From contig DKUB01000061.1 of NCBI GenBank assembly GCA_002490465.1, positions 1 to 64,000 of the forward strand: 64,000 bases of DNA, read 5' to 3'. Below are positions 1-7,957 of the stretch, one piece after another. Each line of letters opens with the position of its first letter. Position 1 is the stretch's first letter. Origin of the DNA: Lachnoclostridium sp. UBA7215. Lineage in GTDB: Bacteria; Bacillota; Clostridia; Lachnospirales; Lachnospiraceae. Under the pieces are notes generated by a model. That model made no database searches, was not told the DNA's origin, and worked only from the letters and a program-made list of their open reading frames with translations. Both the position numbers and the translations under genes were made by a program.

Positions 1-3000
1 ATGCCCGTACTCTTACATAATATATTTTATTTCGCTTAAGTTTTCTTAAGACTATTGATGTAAATGAAGTAACCTTTTTCTTTTTGTTTTTTCTAAATTT
101 TTTATTTAATGCATATTGTACCTGAAAACCGCTTACCATTTGTTTTTTCCAACTTACACGTAATTTCTTCTTTCCACATTTTTTCACCGTCAAATTTGTA
201 ACTTTAGTTGGTTTTTTCTTCGATTTTATTATGACAGTTTCCTTTTCTCCTGACGGGGAATTTGTAGCGGTAGGCTGCGCAGTTATTTGTGGACTTTCTG
301 TCGGCTGCGGATTTTCTGTTGCTTGTGGAAATGCAGTTGGCTGTGCTTTATCTGTCGTTTGCGGAACTGATGTTGTCTGAGGATTTCCGGTTGACTGTGG
401 AGAGACAGTTGGCTCCGGCTTTTCAGTTATTTGTGGAATCACAATAACTTGTGAATCTCCTGGAACTTGCGATGTCCCAGAATCCACTTCCCCTGCATCG
501 TTAGTCACAACGACAAGACTCGTTACCTGTGTCCCATCTTCTGCCGTCGCAGTAATAATAGCCTGTCCCAACTTCTTAGCAGTTATAAACCCTTCATTAT
601 CCACAGATACGATATCCTCATTATCGCTCTCCCATTTACATAAAACATCTGCATTACTCCGATAAGCATATAATCCAACCATCTCTTTTTCATACAATAG
701 AAGATATGGTATGGATATTTTAAGTTCATCTTTGTCAAATTCACTGACGCCCTGAACTTCACATTCTGCAATACACGTGCCGGACTTTGCAACAGCATGG
801 AGCATGGTAGAACCTTTTTTCAATATTTTCAGCTCGCCGGTTTTGGAAACGGTTGCAATGCTGCTATCATCCGTATACCAGTCCACTTCCTTTTCTGTCG
901 CATTTTCAGGATAAACTGTTGCCTGCATCTGGATTACCTCGTTCTCCGCCCCCACTACAGATGTTTTATTTAACACAATAGATTCCACATCGACGTCCGT
1001 TGTAGTAACTTCCACATCACAATATTCTGCACACTCGTTATCCCCGGTTATTACAAATATTTTCGTATTTCCTACATTATTTGCGAAGATAGTCCCGTCT
1101 TCACCAACCGTTGCCACGTCCTCGTCAAGACTATAAAAATTAATGTCCGCTCCTACGGTTCTTGATTTCAGGGAATAATCAATTTTCTCATCCTCTCCAC
1201 GGTTAATCTGATACTTATTCTTACCAAGCGATAAGCTATCTCCCTTTGAATTTGCTATTAAAAGAGAAACTGATTGCGTCTCACTTATATTCTTTTGCGG
1301 TGAGAGCGCCACAAACTGAAGATAGGTATTTGTAGAAACCGTAATCTCTCCCGTATATTTATTACTAAATTCATTTGGCATGCTTCCATCCGTCGTGTAA
1401 TAAATGACAGCACCCTGCTCTGCTTCTAAATGGACCTTAACCTCATTCGTAAATACGCCCGATTTTGTATCACATGTTGGATTTGCTGTTGTCTCCTTCC
1501 ACTCATATACCGGATACACGTCAAGATCTGACTTTGCCTGAATAAACCCGTATGTGTTCCAACCTTTAAAATCCATGTTTTTAATCTCTTCATGGTCTGG
1601 TTCGATAGCATCCTGACCATAATCCACAATCTGGGTATCTATCAGTTCTTCCTCTTTATTATAAAAATTAACCGTGTAGCTCTGTACTTTATAATTTGCC
1701 TGTAACACAAAATTTTCCGTCACTTCTGTAACCTGTTCACCGTCTAGTGTCGTCCATCCGGTAAAATCATAACCTTCCATTTCCCCTTCATCCGGATACT
1801 CCAGGGCATCCCCATACGAAAATACTCTTGTTTCCGCCTCTTTCGTCTCCCAGTTTACATAAGCTACACTATACTTATTCTTCGCATATTGTGCCGTAAT
1901 ATCCATGTCGTCCCTGATATTTGTAAAACCATAATCCCATCCAACAAAACTATAATGTTCCTTGTCCGGTACTTTGGGAGAGACAGCGCTTTTTCCTTCC
2001 ATTACTTGCTGTGTATCAATAATACTTCCATCTTCATCTTTAAAAGTAACCGTATAAGTTGGTTTTGGTGCCGTGATAGTCTCCAGAAAAACCGGATTTT
2101 CCGCGCCCTCTACTGCCAGCACAACAGTAAAATCTCCTGTTTTTGCACTAACTGGCTGCCTTGGAATAAATTCATAAGAGTAACTTCCATCCACACCAAT
2201 TGTTACCTGTCCAACATATTCATTGTTAGAATCCGATGGTTCATCGTTTTTATGAACAAGTAATGTAGCCTGCTTACCCGCTAAATCAACATCCAATTTC
2301 CCAGATACTGTATAACTTTTTCCGGAATTATCCTCTACCTCTTCCATTCTGGCACGGTAACGATAAGTAGTTCGCGTTTCCACTTTATTATTATCACTTT
2401 CCCTTACCTCTGTCGGGCTCCAGTCTGACCAGTCCTTCCAACGTTTCCAAAAATAAGTGTAACCTTTTGTTGCATCCCGGTAACGCCACTCTTTATGTGA
2501 AGTAGCAGCAACATTCTGTTTGGAAGCCAAAAACCATATCTCATTAGCAAAATTCTTGACTGGTGTCTTCCTATACCCTACATGACCAGAATATGTTCCA
2601 AATTGCGGAAGACAATAATCTGTCTGCCAATTATATCTTGTTCCTCCCATGCTGGATGAATAAGTATAATAATATGTACGAGCCGATGAATTATAATATC
2701 TGTAATAATACCAATTGTACAGCGTGCGGGCTGGCGAATCCTGTACATTCCGTGTCTCAACATCCCTTTTGGATGTCTGGTTCGTGTAAGCTCCATATGA
2801 GTTTCTTGACCACCCACTCCAACCGCCATAACTCCAATTACTATCGAGCACAGAATTTTCTAACGTCCAGCCGGGATTTGAATTAGTCCTTGTTGTCGTC
2901 TTCTCCTGTTCCTGATACCGGTATTCTGTTCTGGATTCTACTTCATTCGTTTGGTCTGGCTCGTCCGTGCTCCACTCACTCCAGTTCCTTGACACTTCTA

Positions 3001-4846
3001 CCGTTGCTACTTCAGATATCGGAATTCCTTTCGTAAAGCCATCAATAATATATAATTCCGCTTTGGTAGCAGCGCCTTCATAGGGAACATAAATTTCTAT
3101 CCCCTTTTTTTCTTCTGCCTTATCTAAAGAAAATGCCTTGGATTCTGTTGAATCCAGCAATTTACCTTTAGATGTTTTTAAGGATACAAGTGCCCTTCCT
3201 TTTGTTCTTTTATCCGGATTATTTTTAATATCATAATTAACAATATATCCATCTTCCTTAAACTCACATTTATTCAGAGTGATTACCACTGGTAAATTAC
3301 TATTGCCCCACACATAGGAAGCTCTCACCGTAGCATTGCCCTGTACATTTTTATAATCCTCAGAATCCCAACCAGCAAATACATATCCGCTTTCTGCCTC
3401 CGGAGGAACCGGAGCTTCTGCGTCATCTCCAAACAAGACCGACTGCGTTTTTATTGTGTTCCCGTCTTTATCACAAAATACTATCTTGTATGAATTTCTC
3501 TTAAATTGAGCTTCTATTGTGCGGTCTGATGTTACATTACTATAATCACCTTTCCATCCGGTAAAAGTATGCCCTTTCCGTGATATGCCAATCGGCGCTG
3601 TAGCAGAATAACCATAACGGACGCTCTGTTCACACAAAAGATTCTCATTGCCTTCTTTATCATATTCCACAAAACGTACCTGACTTGGACTATGGGCAAC
3701 TATTGTTTTATTTAGCGTAGATACACCGCTATTTGAACTTCCCCTTGCAAATCCGGTAATCTTATATTCCCCTTCACTTGGCAATGTAAATGCCAGTGAA
3801 GTAGCTTTTGCCGTACTCGTTGAAAGGGTTTTTGAATAAGAACCACCCTTTGTCTGTGTCAATGTCAAAGAATAACCGGCTGTTGCACTGTTATCTGCTC
3901 CCCAGCTGACCGTTACGGCATCCCCTACCGCATAATCAGTTTTGGACGTATTAAAAGACGGAGAATTTGGCTTTGCTGTTCCTGTCGTCTTTGTATAAAT
4001 CCAGTTTTCAGTGGTGACAGTTTTTCCTCCTGCATCCGCCCAAAATTTCTTTCCACCAACCACTGCATAAATCTGCCAATTATAAACATGTCCCGGTTTC
4101 AGCCAAACCTTAAACTCCTTATTACAATCATACCAAGCAGGCGCGCTTGTGCTGCGTTGTGCCGTTGCGGTCATCGTCTCTTCCTTTTTTATCAAAACAT
4201 TATTTCCATCCCGAAGTTTAAATCCCACTGTTGTAATTAGTTTCCTTCCCGGATTATAAATCATGGCACGCGGAATAAGATTCGTGTTATATTCATCGCA
4301 AGTTGCCAGAACGGATGCATTGACAGAAGAGGATTGTCCTCCACCTGGCGCAGATGCTGTACCTTTTAAATACACATAGCCTAAAAAACCTGAAGCACCC
4401 GCTGAATTCATGTTATCTTTTTTCATCCTAATAGAGCGTACACCTGTATTACCTGCATAGGTATATCCTGGAGCACCTCCCTCTGTCAATGTAATAATAT
4501 TTCCATCAACCTTCTCTACATATGCAACATGACCATAATATTTATATTTTTGTCCATAAGCATATTTCCATATTGCTAATGCATTAGCTGCTGGTTCATT
4601 TCCCCTTTTAAACTTTGCAGGTAAATTTGTCCAAAATGCTGAAGCGCCAGCTAAACCATATGAATTATATCCTGTCGGCGGAAGTGTTATTCCTATTTGT
4701 GCAGCTCTGGCTTTTACCCATTTTACACATCCACCATTACTGAAATCCGCCGCCTTCACTTCCTGTTTTTGATACATTGGCACACAAGTTGCTATCATGA
4801 TAAATACAAGCACCCTTGCTATCCACTTTCTTGCAGTTTTTTTCAT
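1..4846 (-). CDS. Giant secreted CHAP-domain surface protein (3' end outside window)
   Basis: At least 1615 codons are open without a stop, and the frame runs off the left edge, so the C-terminus is missing. The ATG at 4844-4846 follows an AAGGGAG ribosome site. A signal peptide (about residues 1-33, cleavage after VKA) is followed at once by a CHAP cysteine amidase/peptidase domain (about 34-155) with candidate catalytic Cys40 (GGCVKW), His106 (GHVAYV) and Glu122. Next come Ig/Fn3-like modules, InlB-type repeats (FTGWKG, FAGWDS, FVGWDY), a Trp/Tyr-rich region with WSDWS and TYRYR motifs, a chitobiase C-terminal-type domain, Big2 repeats, a Pro/Thr/Gln linker and a Lys-rich Fn3-like start. 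CHAP enzymes cut peptidoglycan peptides. A role as wall hydrolase or adhesin is inferred. No wall anchor can be judged. Confidence 0.85.
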   Translation of the reverse strand, partial: MKKTARKWIARVLVFIMIATCVPMYQKQEVKAADFSNGGCVKWVKARAAQIGITLPPTGYNSYGLAGASAFWTNLPAKFKRGNEPAANALAIWKYAYGQKYKYYGHVAYVEKVDGNIITLTEGGAPGYTYAGNTGVRSIRMKKDNMNSAGASGFLGYVYLKGTASAPGGGQSSSVNASVLATCDEYNTNLIPRAMIYNPGRKLITTVGFKLRDGNNVLIKKEETMTATAQRSTSAPAWYDCNKEFKVWLKPGHVYNWQIYAVVGGKKFWADAGGKTVTTENWIYTKTTGTAKPNSPSFNTSKTDYAVGDAVTVSWGADNSATAGYSLTLTQTKGGSYSKTLSTSTAKATSLAFTLPSEGEYKITGFARGSSNSGVSTLNKTIVAHSPSQVRFVEYDKEGNENLLCEQSVRYGYSATAPIGISRKGHTFTGWKGDYSNVTSDRTIEAQFKRNSYKIVFCDKDGNTIKTQSVLFGDDAEAPVPPEAESGYVFAGWDSEDYKNVQGNATVRASYVWGNSNLPVVITLNKCEFKEDGYIVNYDIKNNPDKRTKGRALVSLKTSKGKLLDSTESKAFSLDKAEEKKGIEIYVPYEGAATKAELYIIDGFTKGIPISEVATVEVSRNWSEWSTDEPDQTNEVESRTEYRYQEQEKTTTRTNSNPGWTLENSVLDSNWSYGGWSGWSRNSYGAYTNQTSKRDVETRNVQDSPARTLYNWYYYRYYNSSARTYYYTYSSSMGGTRYNWQTDYCLPQFGTYSGHVGYRKTPVKNFANEIWFLASKQNVAATSHKEWRYRDATKGYTYFWKRWKDWSDWSPTEVRESDNNKVETRTTYRYRARMEEVEDNSGKSYTVSGKLDVDLAGKQATLLVHKNDEPSDSNNEYVGQVTIGVDGSYSYEFIPRQPVSAKTGDFTVVLAVEGAENPVFLETITAPKPTYTVTFKDEDGSIIDTQQVMEGKSAVSPKVPDKEHYSFVGWDYGFTNIRDDMDITAQYAKNKYSVAYVNWETKEAETRVFSYGDALEYPDEGEMEGYDFTGWTTLDGEQVTEVTENFVLQANYKVQSYTVNFYNKEEELIDTQIVDYGQDAIEPDHEEIKNMDFKGWNTYGFIQAKSDLDVYPVYEWKETTANPTCDTKSGVFTNEVKVHLEAEQGAVIYYTTDGSMPNEFSNKYTGEITVSTNTYLQFVALSPQKNISETQSVSLLIANSKGDSLSLGKNKYQINRGEDEKIDYSLKSRTVGADINFYSLDEDVATVGEDGTIFANNVGNTKIFVITGDNECAEYCDVEVTTTDVDVESIVLNKTSVVGAENEVIQMQATVYPENATEKEVDWYTDDSSIATVSKTGELKILKKGSTMLHAVAKSGTCIAECEVQGVSEFDKDELKISIPYLLLYEKEMVGLYAYRSNADVLCKWESDNEDIVSVDNEGFITAKKLGQAIITATAEDGTQVTSLVVVTNDAGEVDSGTSQVPGDSQVIVIPQITEKPEPTVSPQSTGNPQTTSVPQTTDKAQPTAFPQATENPQPTESPQITAQPTATNSPSGEKETVIIKSKKKPTKVTNLTVKKCGKKKLRVSWKKQMVSGFQVQYALNKKFRKNKKKKVTSFTSIVLRKLKRNKIYYVRVRA

Positions 4847-4976
4847 TTCACACTCAACTCCCTTCACACAAAATTATTTTTTAAACCAAGTTTCTAAGCT
4901 TCTTCCCTATTGTAACACCCCCGCTTTAATTTCTCTTTCCAGATTTTTCCATGCCATATGCCCCTGAAACAGGCGC

Positions 4977-5137
4977 TTTTGGGGCATACAAAAAAGACCC
5001 CTGGTCCAAAAAATGAACCAAGAGTCTTCTGCAATATTATCCTCTTTCTTCTCATAGAGCGCTCTTCTTAACTATAACCGCTCTTTCAACTCTCTAATCT
5101 GTTCCATAGGAAGTGATGAACACGATACGATTTCCTC
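4977..5137. repeat. Direct repeat copy A (tail and terminator of an Rpn gene)
   Basis: About 160 bp nearly matches 6168-6324, including the terminator hairpin and the last codons of the Rpn gene. The two copies are in the same orientation and bracket the metallo-hydrolase gene. With the start region of the CHAP gene, this explains most of the 370-bp stretch 4847-5216 that has no intact gene. Confidence 0.85.
4991..5028 (-). terminator. Rho-independent terminator (duplicated copy)
   Basis: On the minus strand a stem (AAGACTCTTGGTTC paired with GGACCAGGGGTCTT) is followed by TTTT. It is the duplicate of the Rpn terminator at 6178-6217. It can also end transcription from the metallo-hydrolase gene. 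Confidence 0.7.
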
Positions 5138-5138
5138 C
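5072..5138 (-). pseudogene. Remnant of Rpn-family gene 3' end
   Basis: The minus-strand frame encodes the same last residues as the complete Rpn gene nearby (EEIVSCSSL.MEQIRELKERL then stop), with one Ser-to-Pro change. Nothing of the rest of the gene remains upstream. It is a decayed or duplicated tail, not an expressed gene. Confidence 0.8.
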
Positions 5139-5216
5139 TACCAATATTTTGATATATTAATTTATATTTGTCAGCAGAAACACTTTAAGTTTCCTCATTG
5201 TCCGAAACCCAATCAC

Positions 5217-6050
5217 CTACAAATCAAAGCACATTCCTGTTGTCATTGCTTTTACAGTATCTCCTAATCGTGCCCGAAGTTTCTGCATGCCGGGGAGACC
5301 GGTACAGTGCCCGGTGTATACGTGCCTGATTTTTTCTTCTTGGATAAAGGCGCACAAGGCATCTATTTCCTCATCAGAAAATGTACAGATATCTTTTCCC
5401 CCTGCTTTTCCCTTCATATGCAGTCCCCCCACATACGCATATACAGGCTTGCGCGGACAGGCTGTTTTCGCTTCCTTTACGATATTTTCTACGCCGCCAT
5501 GCGAGCAGCTGTTGAAAATGATGAGGCCTTTGTTCGTATCAAATACAAGACTTTGTTCGTGTGAAAAATCATCCGGGACAAGAGTGTTCTCCTCTTTCGT
5601 AAACAGCTTGCTCTTTCTGCCAATCTGTTCCAGGCCTTTGGTTGTATGCGGAACGAGATATACGCCATCAAAGATTTCTGTCAATTCGTCAACAAAATAA
5701 AACCTGTCCTTGTGTGCCAGAACATTTGCCGGGATTCCGATTTCATGTATTCCTCCGCTTCCGGAAAAATACGGATGCACGGCGTTTGACAGAGCATAGA
5801 CAGACATCTCCTTATTGGCTTCGAACAGGGCGGCAAAACCACCGGAATGATCGTAGTGACCATGCGACAAAACGCAGGCGTCCAGTGCATGCAAAGAAAT
5901 GCCCATGCTCTCTGCATTGTGAGTAAAGGCTTCTGTACTTCCGGCATCCAGTAAAATCCTTTTTCCATTTTCTTCCACGAGCAGGCTCAGCCCGTGTTCA
6001 TGAATCAGGTTATCCGGTGATGTATTCTCGATTAAAACGGTAACTTTCAT
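5217..6050 (-). CDS. Metallo-beta-lactamase-fold hydrolase (COG1237 type)
   Basis: A 277-aa cytosolic MBL-fold protein. The metal-binding signature is SHGHYDHSGG (about residues 60-69), with further ligands in NSCSHGG and the C-terminal YTGHCTG. The shape and length fit the COG1237 group, which includes dihydropterin-ribofuranosyl aminobenzene phosphate synthase-like proteins; the substrate is unknown. The start at 6048-6050 is chosen because GGGAGG lies just before it, whereas the Met four codons upstream has no ribosome site. The gene stands alone between two copies of an Rpn gene tail and is ended by the duplicated terminator, so it may have arrived or been trapped there. An extended -10 (TGGTATAAAT) lies upstream near 6090. 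Confidence 0.85.
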   Translation of the reverse strand: MKVTVLIENTSPDNLIHEHGLSLLVEENGKRILLDAGSTEAFTHNAESMGISLHALDACVLSHGHYDHSGGFAALFEANKEMSVYALSNAVHPYFSGSGGIHEIGIPANVLAHKDRFYFVDELTEIFDGVYLVPHTTKGLEQIGRKSKLFTKEENTLVPDDFSHEQSLVFDTNKGLIIFNSCSHGGVENIVKEAKTACPRKPVYAYVGGLHMKGKAGGKDICTFSDEEIDALCAFIQEEKIRHVYTGHCTGLPGMQKLRARLGDTVKAMTTGMCFDL

Positions 6051-6167
6051 ATTTCCTCCCATTTCTGTGCAAAAAAATTTTTACTATTTATACCATACAA
6101 TAAATGCCAAAAAGTTGCAAAGATAATTATGAGTTGGGGACAATAATTACTATCTCATGTAGGGTAC

Positions 6168-6324
6168 TTTGGGGCATACAAAAAGACCCCTGGTCGAAAA
6201 AATGAACCAGAAGCCTTCTGCAATATTTTCTTTTTCACATAAGGCGTTCTTCCTATAACTATAACCGCTCTTTCAACTCTCTAATCTGTTCCATAGAAAG
6301 TGATGAACACGATACGATTTCCTC
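6168..6324. repeat. Direct repeat copy B (tail and terminator of intact Rpn gene)
   Basis: This is the parental-looking copy of the repeat at 4977-5137. It covers the last codons of the Rpn gene, the short 3' untranslated stretch and the terminator. Confidence 0.85.
6178..6217 (-). terminator. Rho-independent terminator of the Rpn gene
   Basis: Minus-strand hairpin (AAGGCTTCTGGTTC / GACCAGGGGTCTT) followed by TTTTGT, about 40 bp after the Rpn stop codon. Confidence 0.7.
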
Positions 6325-6420
6325 ATCCGTATATTTTCCTGCCCTTAACATTCTTTCCGCTACCTGGATTAATCCCTCCATTCTTCCTTCTTCCACCATT
6401 TCCTGTATTGCCTGGCACAT
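6259..6420 (-). CDS. Internal in-frame ORF: RpnS-like C-terminal short form
   Basis: Inside the Rpn gene, an in-frame ATG at 6418-6420 is preceded by GGGGAGGG with a 7-base spacer, as good a ribosome site as that of any gene here. It would give a 53-aa protein equal to the Rpn C-terminal tail (starts MCQAIQEMVEEG, ends IRELKERL). In studied Rpn systems such an internally translated small form binds and blocks the nuclease. That it is translated here is inferred from the ribosome site. Confidence 0.55.
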   Translation of the reverse strand: MCQAIQEMVEEGRMEGLIQVAERMLRAGKYTDEEIVSCSSLSMEQIRELKERL

Positions 6421-7209
6421 ATTGTATCCCTCCCCTTCTCTGTATTTTTCTTTTTTTTCCATAAAATCAATCCCCATCAACACACTGATTGCCCGTGCTG
6501 TCTCTTCATCCATTTCCCGATATTCCGATTTTTCAGCTAACAACTTTTTCAGTCCCGCCCTGTCTTTCCGGAATGGCAGTAATGTCAATAAATCTCCTAA
6601 CGAGGTCTTAAGCCCGGTACAGTCTGCAAAATCACTTGCGCATACAAGACGCATGGGATAATCCGCAAAAAATTTCTCCCATTTTTCCCGGTCTGCACCA
6701 ACTTTCTCAGGACCAAAATCCATCATATCTTTTAAACAACGGGGGCCATCCCATTCCTCTACACCATGATACAGGCAAATTGTATAAACTGGAGCTATCC
6801 GGTCCTGTCTGCGAAATTTCCCAAGGCGCTCCCCGGCATTTTGATAGACTTTCTTTTTGCCTTTCTCCTGCCTGCTGTTTTCCCTTTGTATGCTTTGTAT
6901 CTGATTCCGGTATTCCAGACAATCGTACTCCATGATCCGCCACGGCATAATGTAGCTTACTTCGTTTTGCGCTTCTATCGCCAAAATCTTTAAACAAGCT
7001 CCTGATTTGAGATGTTTTTTTATATCCCGGATTTTTGGGCCCCCTCGTTCTCTCCTGTTTCCAGCCTCCGAAACGTATACTTCCGATGCCTCGGAAAGAT
7101 CATTTGCCCGAATAACTTCCCTTCCTTCAAAATAAAAACAATTAAACAACTCCGCAAACCGCTCATTGTCCTGCAAAAAAGACAATATCACATCATTTTC
7201 TTTTCCCAT
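6259..7209 (-). CDS. rpn: Rpn-family recombination-promoting nuclease (PD-(D/E)XK)
   Basis: 316 aa, start set by GGGAGG seven bases upstream. The N-terminal two thirds matches the Rpn/putative-transposase nuclease fold: RDIKKHL, then ILAIEAQNEVSYIMPWRIM carrying the E-x-Q active-site pattern, then YDCLEYRNQ. The C-terminal 60 residues are a short helical tail (QVAERMLRAGKYTDEEI). Rpn proteins are DNA endonucleases linked to recombination and phage defence, and are held in check by a short protein made from an internal start. This gene has a clear internal start (separate entry). It has its own promoter with a dyad at the transcription start and its own terminator, so it is a single-gene unit placed after ilvN. 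Confidence 0.85.
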   Translation of the reverse strand: MGKENDVILSFLQDNERFAELFNCFYFEGREVIRANDLSEASEVYVSEAGNRRERGGPKIRDIKKHLKSGACLKILAIEAQNEVSYIMPWRIMEYDCLEYRNQIQSIQRENSRQEKGKKKVYQNAGERLGKFRRQDRIAPVYTICLYHGVEEWDGPRCLKDMMDFGPEKVGADREKWEKFFADYPMRLVCASDFADCTGLKTSLGDLLTLLPFRKDRAGLKKLLAEKSEYREMDEETARAISVLMGIDFMEKKEKYREGEGYNMCQAIQEMVEEGRMEGLIQVAERMLRAGKYTDEEIVSCSSLSMEQIRELKERL

Positions 7210-7335
7210 CCTGATTCCTCCCTTTTATTATTTGGCAGGAACCATGGTTTACAACTCTCCTGCCATTTCACAATAAGTTTCCAGTGAAAAACAGCAGAAT
7301 CGCCATTAAACCTTAGAAGTTTTAAGATATAGAAA

Positions 7336-7365
7336 TTGACAGACAATATTATTACCGTCTGCCAA
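7336..7365. promoter_or_regulatory. Dyad at Rpn transcription start (candidate operator)
   Basis: A 30-bp imperfect inverted repeat with arms TTGGCAGACGGTA and TATTGTCTGTCAA starts just downstream of the Rpn -10 box, so it overlaps the expected transcription start. It could be a repressor site or a 5' hairpin of the mRNA. Confidence 0.45.
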
Positions 7366-7366
7366 C

Positions 7367-7395
7367 AATATAGCATATTATTTTACATTTGTCAA
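7367..7395 (-). promoter_or_regulatory. SigA promoter of the Rpn gene
   Basis: TTGACA (7390-7395), 17-bp spacer, TATATT (7367-7372). It lies immediately downstream of the ilvN stop codon, so no separate ilvN terminator with a T-run is seen. Confidence 0.75.
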
Positions 7396-7410
7396 CAAAA
7401 AATATTTTGT

Positions 7411-7920
7411 CTACCTCTCCGCACTGGAAATAGCCTCCACAGCTACACTTCCGCCACGGACCACCTCAATCCGGTTCGGAAAAGTCCGATTGAACAGTGC
7501 TATCAAATCATTGTTTTTTACCTCTGTCTGTACACACTCCACCAACACAGATTTTTTGCTGTAATCTGTTACCTTAATTTCAAATGCCTGAACAATACGG
7601 AAAATTTCCTCCTTATCCTTATCCGAACAACTATTAATTTTGACAAATAAAATCTCCTTTTTATGAATAGGAATATCGGTAAAATCCATAACCTTTATTA
7701 CCTCGATGCTTCGGTTTAATTGTTTTTGAATCTGTTCGAAAGTAATGTCATCGCAAGTCAGCCCGATTGTCATTCGGGATATACTTGCATCCTCTGTCTC
7801 TCCCACCGTTAAGCTATCCAGATTATAGGATTTACCGGAAAACAAACCGGAAATTTTAGCCAGCACACCAATTTGATTCTCTACATAAAGGGAAATCCAT
7901 CTTTTCTTCATATTATTCAT
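7411..7920 (-). CDS. ilvN: Acetolactate synthase small (regulatory) subunit
   Basis: 169 aa with the N-terminal ACT domain (RWISLYVENQIGVLAKISGL) and the C-terminal ALS small-subunit domain. It binds valine and confers feedback control on the catalytic subunit of the first common step of Val/Leu/Ile synthesis. The ATG at 7918-7920 is chosen because GGAGG sits eight bases upstream; an earlier Met five codons up contains that ribosome site within its own codons. It follows ilvB by 37 bp in the same T-box-controlled transcript. Confidence 0.93.
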   Translation of the reverse strand: MNNMKKRWISLYVENQIGVLAKISGLFSGKSYNLDSLTVGETEDASISRMTIGLTCDDITFEQIQKQLNRSIEVIKVMDFTDIPIHKKEILFVKINSCSDKDKEEIFRIVQAFEIKVTDYSKKSVLVECVQTEVKNNDLIALFNRTFPNRIEVVRGGSVAVEAISSAER

Positions 7921-7957
7921 GCTCTTTGCCTCCATTCTTTCATTTTGCTCTGTTTTT

